The notes under the pieces: model-generated | Database searches by the model: none | What the model was told of the DNA's origin: nothing | What the model saw: the letters and a program-made list of their open reading frames with translations, nothing else | Part shown: piece after piece, positions 24,790 to 64,000 of the stretch | Layout of the letters: every line of letters starts with the position of its first letter | Numbering within the stretch: the first letter of the stretch is position 1 | Program-made: the position numbers and the translations under genes | Assembly (NCBI GenBank): GCA_030549495.1 | Contig: JAUIRK010000925.1 | Location: forward strand, 1 to 64,000 | DNA: 64,000 nt | Origin: Nectonema munidae | Lineage: Eukaryota > Nematomorpha > Nectonematoida > Nectonematidae | Direction of reading: 5' to 3'

Positions 24790-25655
24790 ATACAGTAAAA
24801 AACTTTAAAAATCTATATAAATTACAAAGTTGACAATAAACTATCAACTATTACTAATATTTACGTTATCTAATGGTCCTCTTATAGCTTTATATTCCCA
24901 GTTGAGTATTGATTTTGTTATTAAGCTGATATGGTGTCGAGGTCATAAAGGTGTTCATGGGAATGAATATGTTGACAATCTAGCTAAACGTGCAATCGAT
25001 TATATTTCATTTCTTCTGTTTCTTTTTCTTCTATTAAACACAGTATTTATAATCAATTAGGCACTTTCTGGTTCAATTCATGGGTAAAAATCCATACTCT
25101 AAAAAATATGATATCTTTTCTTTACAAAGTCTAAAAACTACGTTTAAAAAAGTAAAATTAATTGCTATACCTCCTAAAATTATATGATGGTTATTTTGAC
25201 ACAAACTCTTCTAAAAGTTTTCTGTCTATTATTAAAACGGACGACAAACAATTTTATTTTGGTTGCAATAAGATTCAAACTTCTGATAACTTAATTTTTC
25301 AATGTCTAAAAAAACATAACCTTTTTAATGCTATAAACATTCGTGTAATTGGTTGCACTCTTAATACTAATTATGAAATTTTAGTTAAACCCCAACTCGT
25401 TAGAAAATTTTGATTTCTATTAAAATTCGTTGAATCTTGTTCATTCACATCCCTATTTAAATTTCTATTTACTTGATTTCTGTGCATTTTTATTATTTCT
25501 TTTTAACTCATTTCTCTCCTGAATTTTTTCTATCATGACAACATAATCCATACAATTTCAAAAAATCTATTTATGATTTTACAACTTCGTGACAGCTTTC
25601 GGATTCCTCAAGCTGTGGAAAACTCAATCAGTCAATCAATCAATAAATACATGTA
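24790..25655 (+). mobile_element. LINE 3' part with RNase H, plus strand, decayed
   Basis: A frame near 24920-25000 contains IWCRGHKGVHGNEYVDNLAK, the C-terminal block of the RNase H domain found in I-type and related LINEs (W-x-x-G-H-x-x-x-x-G-N-E-x-A/V-D). Further open pieces follow, with a frame change near 25150. The 3' end carries the tail pattern FGFLKLWKTQSVNQSIN and a short (TCAA)n run at 25620-25645, common for this type. It is dead and truncated at the 5' side. Confidence 0.7.
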
Positions 25656-26244
25656 AAAATAACAACATTAAATTTAATTATACTTTTTCTAAAAGTAATA
25701 AAGCATCAGAAAAGATTGTTTTAAATTATATTTCATGGATTTTAAATTTTTTAATAATTTTTTTTATAAAGAATGAAGTATGAATGATATAAATTTAACA
25801 ATATATTCCATATACTCTTTAAATTAATGTTTTAGGTAAGAACTTTGATTTAAAATTATTTTTTCATTTATAGTTTTGTTTATTAATATATATTTAATTG
25901 AATTAGAGTTGAATTTGATGAGTTGGGATGAAAACTCACACCCGGTGGAATGTAAGAAGTTACTTTTCTTAAATCAATATTATTTATAAAAAGTCAAAAA
26001 TTTAAATAACTATGAGATTTGTTATGTTGTTTCTAGCTATATACCTATTTCTCTAGGCAAAAGGGTAAAAAATATAACCTCAAAACAAATTTGACTCTGC
26101 ATAAATTAACTAACCTATTAATTTCTTTTTTCCTTCTTTGAACAAATAACTTTCACTTTGCATTCACTAATTTTTTATAACTTCTAATTTCCCAATTTCT
26201 CTCTATTAAATAATTATTTTTAATTAGTTCAATCATCTTATCGT

Positions 26245-26421
26245 CAATGGTTGTTAGGCTATACCTCTCAGCTTAACAGTTAAAGGCCAGGGGTTCGATC
26301 CCCAAGGCTCCCAACTCTTAAAAACAAATTCAAAAAAACCATATACGAGCATATAGCCTTATGGCTGAAAATACTTTGATATCTCCAACCAACCAACCAA
26401 CCAACCAACCAACCAACCAAC
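26245..26421 (+). mobile_element. tRNA-derived SINE with (CCAA)n tail
   Basis: A tRNA-like head with GGTTCGATCCCC (B box, 26292-26303) and an upstream A-box-like stretch. It is followed by a body and a clean (AACC)n tail at 26386-26421. The head lies only about 200 bp upstream of the first ERdj5 coding exon. Confidence 0.65.
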
Positions 26422-26489
26422 TAGTGAAATCATCTAAAATTTAATTTATGATTCTATAATTTTTTTAATCTTATTTTAATCTAAATAAT

Positions 26490-57653
<31,164 letters not shown>

Positions 57654-57895
57654 TGCACTCTTTGTTACAATTTTTTATTGTTTTTATCAAATATGGTTTT
57701 AAGTTTTATTTTTTTTATATCTATTTTTAAAAAATGAAAATTTTTACAATATAGCTTCATTATTGTTTTCTTAATGCTTCTATTGAACAAGATTTTCCAA
57801 CAAGTTTGCATTTTTACTATTCATTATTAAATTATTTTTTTATATTTTGAAGAAAAAAAATCAAAATTTAAACAAATTTAATTTTTATTTGATTA

Positions 57896-57901
57896 AATAA
57901 A
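57896..57901 (+). terminator. candidate poly(A) signal of the ERdj5-like gene
   Basis: AATAAA about 245 bp after the exon 13 stop. Another AATAAA lies about 35 bp further on. Such motifs are frequent by chance in this AT-rich DNA. Confidence 0.35.
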
Positions 57902-57904
57902 TTG

Positions 57905-59260
57905 GTATTAGTTTTAAATTTTTAGATTTAAATAAAAACGTTAGATTTAAATTGTATATAAAAATATACAATTTAAAATGTATATTTTAAAAATTCAAAA
58001 AAATATAATTTTTTTTTCATATGAATTCAACATTTAAAACCTGTATGCCTCATTTAACTCAATTAATTAGTTAACGCTTTATGTTAATTTGTGATATGTT
58101 GATTCAAAAAATGAACTTAAGCTCACCTCTTACAATCTTAATATTAGTTGCTTCATGATTGTCCATCTTTTCTTTGTTTAGATCTTAAAATATTGAAGAT
58201 TCATTTACCAAGTATGTAAAAAAGGAGTGCTCTTTATTATTTAGTTTTGTTTACTTTAATAATAATTAAACATTTTAAAATTCAATTAAAAAAAGCAAGA
58301 GAAAATTTGAATTTAAAATTGAAAAGTAAAGACAAAAATCTTGGTGTGTTAACTGAAATCACTGCAAAATAGGTTGTTTTAAACGATTTTTACCAAATAT
58401 CTGACAGCATAGCGTTGCGAGAAAACTTGGAAATAAGTTTTCAAAAAAATACCGACAACATTTTAAAATGTTGTTTTCGGATTCCAATGCGCTAGTTCTA
58501 CTCTCCACTCAATAGCTGATAAAACTCTATTCAAATTTTTTTTAGTAGTATTTAAATTTTAAGAAAGTACCTCACACTTTTTCTCCTTGGTTGAAAATTA
58601 GAACATTCAAACATAATGTAGACATTTTTTATAACTTGTTGGCTCAATTTTCAACTCACTACTAACTATGCTAATAAATGAATTAAACTATAATGTTAAC
58701 ATTACAAAAGTCTACATAAAGCTTCAAATTACAAGAGCTAACAAATTATATAAAAAAAATTATGCATTATTAAAAAATTCCCACTTCAATGATACAGACA
58801 ATTCTTCTCAGTAATCTTGCTTATTGAAAGTTCCGTATCTCATCCAGATGCTGATAAAATCATTTCCATCAACAAAATTAAGTAAAAACAAAATCTTTAA
58901 GTTTTACTTGGCAATCACGTTTTTTGAAGATGAGATAGAAATTACTAATTTTTTTTTCGATTAATTTTGCTAAAATATTTTTTACTCCAAAAAACATTTC
59001 ATTCAAATTTAATACACTTTTTTTTTTACAATTTTCAAATTTTTTATCATTTGCAGAAAAAGTGAAATTTTTTTAAGGGATTATTCATAAAAATTTTTAA
59101 CTTTTCATTTGTAGCAGAAACTGTTATACCAACTCAAAATTGTTAAAATGATAATAAAAAAAGATATATCATATAAACGATCAATGTAATATTTGTTTTT
59201 GGAAGAAAAATAGGTGATGTTAGAGTTATTATTTGCGCTTTTAAGATAAATGCATGCTTT
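57905..59260. other. AT-rich stretch, no gene seen
   Basis: A block near 58185-58220 has good splice-like borders (TTTGTTTAG and AAGTATGT) around only about 30 bp and was not called. Confidence 0.4.
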
Positions 59261-59266
59261 CTTTGT

Positions 59267-59405
59267 TTAACCCGTTATCGATCAGAATAATCAGACGATA
59301 TCTAGTATAAAGCAGAAGATTTGTATTAAAAAGCATTAAAAAACGCAGACGATTCACATTTTTGTAAAGTCGACATATGTCGACTGTGGTCGATAACCGC
59401 TTTAA
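59267..59405 (+). mobile_element. TTAA-type MITE, subfamily B
   Basis: TTAACCCGTTATCG at the left. It has a perfect palindrome GTCGACATATGTCGAC and a worn right end (GATAACCGCTTTAA). Core repeats are intact. Confidence 0.8.
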
Positions 59406-59794
59406 AGCTACTTTTATTACCTAATTTGATGAAGAATTAAATCAAAGCCGATGTCAAGTTTTACAAGCACTTAAAATTATATAGAACAGTAGTTCAAGTT
59501 TTAAGAACATATTTTTCTTTATTTCTCTATATTAAAATGAGTTTTTTAACTTGGATTTCTTATATTTTCCATGGCAAACTTGGTAGGAAATTGTTCTGAA
59601 CTAGAACCCTAGGTTTTTAAAAAACACTTTTCGATATTTTGTTGGCCTATCTATTTTATTATTTCCAGGATATATCACTTATTAATCTCATAAAATGTAG
59701 GACCTTTATTAAAACCATACATAACATGCATAGGCTTTGTGTAACCTGAAGGAAAACTCTCAGACAATTCTTTGTGAGAATATTTTAAGAGAGA

Positions 59795-59922
59795 TTAACC
59801 CGTTAACAACCAGAATAATCAGACGATATCTAGTATATAACAGAAGATTTGTATTAAAAAGCATTAATAAACGCAGACGATTCACATTTTTATAAAGTCG
59901 ACCGTGGTCGATAACCGGTTAA
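59795..59922 (+). mobile_element. TTAA-type MITE, subfamily B
   Basis: TTAACCCGTTAACAACCAG at the left and GATAACCGGTTAA at the right. The core is complete, and the palindrome is reduced to GTCGACCGTGGTCGA. Confidence 0.82.
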
Positions 59923-60018
59923 TCATCCTCAACCCATTTTTCCCAAAAAAAAAAGAAGAATAGATTAAGCGATTAGACACAAAAGTACCTTAAAATCAAT
60001 AAATTGTTTGGGTCAGTT

Positions 60019-60156
60019 TTAACCCATTAAGTACCATAGAAATCAGACGATATCTAAAAAAACGCAGACGATTTATATTCAAAGTCATTGAAAAAAGCAG
60101 ACGAATATGAAATTACTTATGTTCCCAAATGGGAGCATTAGGACTTAATGGGTTAA
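60019..60156 (+). mobile_element. TTAA-type MITE, subfamily C
   Basis: Nearly the same as the copy at 37786-37923: TTAACCCATTAAGTACC left, GGACTTAATGGGTTAA right, palindrome TGTTCCCAAATGGGAGCA. The close match suggests recent spread. Confidence 0.88.
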
Positions 60157-60319
60157 ACTACTGATGAGAAAGAAATGGGCTTGTCATTATGTCAATCTCA
60201 TTAATTACATTATAAATTTTCCTTTGTTCAAAGCGCGTGCAGAAATTAAAGTAACAATCTTGATATTTTTGCATCATTTCGTCAACCAAATTTGACATAT
60301 AAAACTTCTTAGTGTAAAA

Positions 60320-61075
60320 CAGGGTTACCATTCCTTGGTTTTTAAACCAAGATCTTGGTTTCTAGGTTTCTTACCTTCTAATTTTGGGTTTTTTAATATT
60401 TACTACCAGTTTTTAACCTTCAAATTCTTTACTTTCTTCGTGGGTAAAATATGGTGCATAGATTCCGTATTTCCACTAAATCTAAATCAATTTGTACGAA
60501 ACTTTAAACTTCAAACAATAATGAATTCAAGAGACTCGAACTGGAGAACTTATAGTCTAGAATCTAAGCTTTACTTAGGTAAACTAAATCTTTTGTTAAT
60601 GTTCAAAGTTTTCTCTTATTTTTTTTTAAATAAAATCTTTAAAAATAATGGATCAAAATTTAAAAATACCAGAATATTGATATAGATTACGTCAAAGTAC
60701 AGATGGTTTAATAAAGTGTTCCAGCTATTTAAATTAATCTAAATTCATGAAAATACTAACTCATTCGTTGAACGATATTTTTCTCAAATCAACATTACGT
60801 GTTCTAGCAAATCAACACAAATGAAAAATAATGCTTCATGTGTTACTTGGAAACTAAAAAAAGGACTACTGTAGGATTTAGAAGACTGAACAAAGCATAA
60901 ATATATTGGAAAAGATCGTTAATCTTGATATTTTTAGTAAATGAAATAACCTAATTTCCTTATTTTTAAATATATTTCATTAATCTTGGGTTTTCTTTAC
61001 CAAGGCTAGGTTTATTTAAAATCTAATCTTGAGTTTTTCTAAAATTCATATTGGCAGCAGCACAGGTGTAAAAAG
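60320..61075. other. possible hAT-like or other repeat, unassigned
   Basis: The block opens CAGGGTTACCATTCCTTGG with a small TTAAACCAAGATCTTGGTTT palindrome. Echoes of CTTGGGTTTTC and CCAAGGCTAGG occur near 60985-61010. Matching ends are not clear, and the 116-codon frame at 60335 is not recognised. Confidence 0.25.
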
Positions 61076-61127
61076 CAGTGAGATCTCGCTACCCAGTGAA
61101 CAATATGTTTTTCTGAAACAAACCACA

Positions 61128-61254
61128 TTAACCCGTTAACGCCCAATGTCGACTTTACAAAAATAAAATCGTCTGCGTTTATCAAAGCTCTTTAATACAA
61201 ATCTTCTGCTTTACATTAGATATCGTCTGATTATTCTGGTCGTTAACGGGTTAA
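61128..61254 (-). mobile_element. TTAA-type MITE, subfamily B
   Basis: TTAACCCGTTAACGCCC left and GTCGTTAACGGGTTAA right. It is close to the copy at 18613-18747 but with only half of the GTCGAC palindrome. Confidence 0.85.
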
Positions 61255-61418
61255 AAAGTTTATGTTTTATCCCGAAACTAGTTTAGCAATTTTAGTGATA
61301 GTAAAATTGAATATCAAGTGAGTTAGAAAAGTTCGGTAGTGATAACCTCTTTGTCCCTTTTTTATAATTACCTTATTTACAGACATTTTCATATTCCTAG
61401 CGAATATTTCTACTTGAT

Positions 61419-61555
61419 TTAAGCCTTTCGTGGACAGTGTATCACATATGATACATAAACAATTTTACCCTCGTCTGCTTTTTCAAATAGTTTTATATAT
61501 GAATCTTCTTCTTTTTAATAAATATCGTCTGATTTTTCTTGTCACGAAAGGGATA
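61419..61555 (-). mobile_element. TTAA-type MITE, subfamily A
   Basis: TTAAGCCTTTCGTGGACAGTG left, GTCACGAAAGGGATATT right. The palindrome is TGTATCACATATGATACA. Ends are slightly worn. Confidence 0.78.
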
Positions 61556-61724
61556 TTTATATTTTGATTGAATGCGTGCAAAACATACTTTGGAAAACTT
61601 TATTAAAGGAGATAAATATTTGAAAAACGAGTTAAATAATACACAGCTATATAAATGATAAATATTCTTTCTTTCATGGAGAACTTGGGAGCCAGCTTTG
61701 ACTAAACTGTGTTTGATTGTTTAG

Positions 61725-61841
61725 GAATTGGGAGGAAGGACTCGTTGCGATTGTTGCCAGAGACACATATGGAAGACTATCTACTGAGGCAGCTTTAATT
61801 AAAAAACATATATGCTATTTCAAAAATACACCAATTATATA
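61725..61841 (+). CDS. candidate exon of an unknown gene, part 1
   Basis: After the acceptor GATTGTTTAG the frame reads NWEEGLVAIVARDTYGRLST, then EAALIKK and KNTPII. Donor TATA|GTAAGG, phase 2. The protein-like composition stands out from the surroundings. It is not recognised. The upstream partner exon was not found, because exon 13 of the ERdj5-like gene ends in another phase. Confidence 0.5.
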
Positions 61842-62050
61842 GTAAGGCATGATCCGGCTACATTTTTGATAGTTATGTGCAAATTTAGTACTTCCATTTA
61901 ATTCTAATTGAAGAATAGATAGACTAGTCGCATATCTTGAGCAAAAATTTTCTACCCAGACAATGCAAAAAGATAAGATAAGTAGCGAAGCGTCCCAAAA
62001 ATAATTTTCAACCGACAAAGCTTTGAAAGAATAAATTTGTCTTCAATTAG

Positions 62051-62110
62051 TGCTTTCTTCTTTCATGGTTATTCTGATTGCGTCATCAAATGGGCATTTA
62101 CGCGTGTATT
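62051..62110 (+). CDS. candidate exon of an unknown gene, part 2
   Basis: Acceptor TCTTCAATTAG, donor GTATT|GTAACT. It joins part 1 in phase to give IIYAFFFHGYSDCVIKWAF. A β-strand followed by a Cys is vaguely thioredoxin-like, but there is no CxxC. Confidence 0.5.
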
Positions 62111-62404
62111 GTAACTTTTTCTAATTGTGAATATATACTTTATTTTTAATTAGTACAACTGAAAACGCATTATGATTTAAAATAGAAGAAAATTATGACT
62201 TCAATTAGCAATTTGTTTTAGTCGTTGCCAATTAGTATTATTATTGTTATTTGACTAATAACAGATATATAATTCGTGTTAATGTTTAATTTTATTTATT
62301 CTTTTCCAATTATGCTTTATCAGTGTAATAGTCATTCACGTGGAAATGCTTTGAAAAGTGCTTGTTTTCTGTGTCGAACAAAACTTTAACTTCTCTCTCT
62401 CTAG

Positions 62405-62612
62405 CTTCAATAGCCGCGATAACACAATATTCGTTGAGCGAACTTTGAAAGAGGTAGCTAGCATTTTGAGTGAATTTGCACCAATCAAGTATATCATGAT
62501 TGTCCCCGCATTTGGTATTGCTATTAGACGCTTTTTGAAGCGTGGGCGAATCTCCCTCAATACGACGAAAATGGAAAAAAAAATTTCTAATCACAAATCT
62601 CTGATTGGGTGA
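62405..62612 (+). CDS. candidate exon of an unknown gene, part 3
   Basis: A strong acceptor (CTCTCTCTCTAG) leads into FNSRDNTIFVERTLKEVASI and then LSEFAPIKYIMIVPAFGIAI, RRFLKRGRISLN and a stop at 62610-62612. It joins part 2 in phase. A donor-like GG|GTGATG just before the stop could instead continue the gene. The family is unknown. A minus-strand frame also covers this DNA but is judged a shadow. Confidence 0.5.
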
Positions 62613-62760
62613 TGAAGCCTTTTTATTGTAAAATGAAATCTGCTAAAATACATTTTCATAAAGAATTTATTGAACATAAATGGAATGAAAAATACAAATT
62701 AAAGCTTAAAATTTCTCAATTTTATTACTTCATAGTGGGGGGGGGTTAATTTTTAAAATA

Positions 62761-64000
62761 CAGTCAAACCTGTATTAAACGACCATTCAAGGTAAGACCT
62801 AATTTTGGTCGCATTAGACAGGTGGTCGTTAAAAACAGTGAAAATATTTCAAAATATTGACTTCAATAAATTGTAAACCAAAATGTCGTAGAAGATTGAA
62901 TCACAATTATAAAAGTTAAAATTAATTTATTTAAACTTTAAAATAATCAGTTATCCTTTTTTGTTGTAAGGTTTTTGCTGACATTTTGTCAACCTCAGAA
63001 CTTGTTTTCACCATTTATTCCAGAGCTTTTCCTAAGCCATGATGAAGAGCAAACTTTTTTAGTTTATCGGCAATTTCTATTGCTTCTTTTAAAGAGTATG
63101 TGCCACTTTCTTCTGCTTCTTCATCACTTTCCAAAGAACCTCTTCTTTTCTCTTTCGATCTCTTTCAATGCTTCTTTTCCGGGTAAGTCAAAGACGCTAT
63201 TCTTAACATCGCATGTGTACAAGTCTTTATCAATATTTGCAACAGCTTCATACTCAGCCCCGAAAACATCTCTACTTAAATTTTTAACTGCAGTAGGTAT
63301 TTCTTCTTCAATCTCAGGTTTCCACACAGAAATGTTTTCTTTGCGAAATCCGGCCTTTATGAAGCATTTCTTGATTGTGCTTTCTTCAACTTCTTCCCAT
63401 GCTGCAATACACAATAAAAATACATCCAATATTTGTGTTGATTTTAAGGACTGACTTGCATTAATACATCTTGATTCATCTCTGTCCATTTGTCTGACTA
63501 TATGGAAAAGCTATAGAAAAATTAGCGAATTAAAAAAACATTTACTTGTCGTTTTCTAAACTTCAACTTCATTGCTTCAATTATCCCTTGAATTTTAACT
63601 TTACTGAGCTTAAGATTGGGATGACAAGGGGCATTATCAATGAATAGAAGGACGTTCCTTTTTCCAACTTTCATTTTCCTATAAATATTTTGTAGCGAGT
63701 CTTCAAAAATCTCATCAGTCATCCAAGCTTTTCTATTAACCCATTTAAGACCAAGCAAAGCAGACGATATCTAAAAAAAGCAGACGATTTATATTCAAAG
63801 TCATTGAAAAAAGCAGACGAAGATGAAATTACTTATGTTACTAAATAGGAACATTGGGCGTAAATGGGTTAAACTAGTACTCCACTGTTAAAGAGCTCAA
63901 CTTCACTTTTGAAAAACATCAAGGAAACTTTGATTTTTGCAAACACTAAAGGTTTTATTTTTTCTCCAGTTATACTGGCACAACGTGCTATTGTTATTCT
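62761..64000 (-). mobile_element. decayed Tigger/pogo transposon, runs off the window
   Basis: TA and then CAGTCAAACCTGTATTAAACG begin the element at its 3' side relative to the transposase. On minus the transposase remnants read ITIARCASITGEKIKPLVFA (near 63980), then NRKAWMTDEIFEDSL and LLFIDNAPCHPNLKL (second catalytic Asp), and then AAWEEVEESTIKKCFIKAGF. These are the usual Tigger blocks in order. A frame break lies near 63500-63560, and a MITE at 63736-63872 interrupts the catalytic core. It is dead, and a different subfamily from the copy at 49.8 kb. Confidence 0.8.
63736..63872 (+). mobile_element. TTAA-type MITE, subfamily C, nested in Tigger
   Basis: TTAACCCATTTAAGACC left and GCGTAAATGGGTTAA right. 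Palindrome TGTTACTAAATAGGAACA. Core repeats are GCAGACGATATC, GCAGACGATTTA and GCAGACGA. It lies inside the transposase remnant. Confidence 0.88.

Noticed and set aside
60335-60685. 116-codon frame
   Set aside because: Hydrophobic, repeat-like start, no splice support and no domain.
62310-62594. Minus-strand frame opposite the candidate exon at 62405
   Set aside because: Less protein-like, and the plus-strand exons have matching splice sites and phase.

Overview
The window is AT-rich animal DNA, most likely from an invertebrate. Genes are split by long GT-AG introns, and DNA transposons, LINE relics, tRNA-derived SINEs, very long (CA)n tracts and minisatellites fill most of the space. No operons, CRISPR arrays, rRNA genes or convincing tRNA genes were seen. 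The species cannot be named from the sequence alone.

Layout. 1-5 kb: AT-rich DNA, a GC-richer retroelement fossil (about 2.5-4.1 kb), a pure (CA)n tract of about 180 units and a broken piggyBac-type transposase. 5-14.6 kb: gene-poor DNA with tandem duplications (6.6-8.3 kb) and a 28-bp minisatellite (8.7-9.1 kb). 14.6-17.6 kb: a decayed LINE on the minus strand, cut by a small hAT element. 19.9-21.6 kb: a gene for a cysteine-free, probably secreted, disordered protein. 24-28.6 kb: two LINE 3' pieces, a SINE and a Tc1/mariner-type transposon. 26.5-57.7 kb, plus strand: one large gene, reconstructed here as 13 coding exons, for a divergent ERdj5/DNAJC10 (ER J-domain protein with a chain of thioredoxin folds). 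49.8-52.1 kb: an apparently intact Tigger/pogo transposon inside intron 9 of that gene. 61.7-62.6 kb: three small spliced exons of unknown function. 62.8 kb to the end: a second, decayed Tigger with a MITE inserted in it.

The ERdj5-like gene is the main host gene. ERdj5 works in the endoplasmic reticulum lumen: the J domain recruits BiP and the thioredoxin domains reduce disulfides of misfolded proteins bound for degradation. The exon order reproduces the family layout J - Trx1 - two inactive Trx - Trx2 - Trx3 - Trx4. The motifs are CPSC, CPPC and CMPC, and the last domain has SPHC, so it lacks the first active cysteine.

The most unusual signal is a set of about sixteen 90-140 bp TTAA-flanked miniature elements from 18.6 kb to the end. 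They share a core with CAGACGAT-type repeats, but fall into at least four subfamilies, each with its own terminal repeat and its own matching short palindrome.
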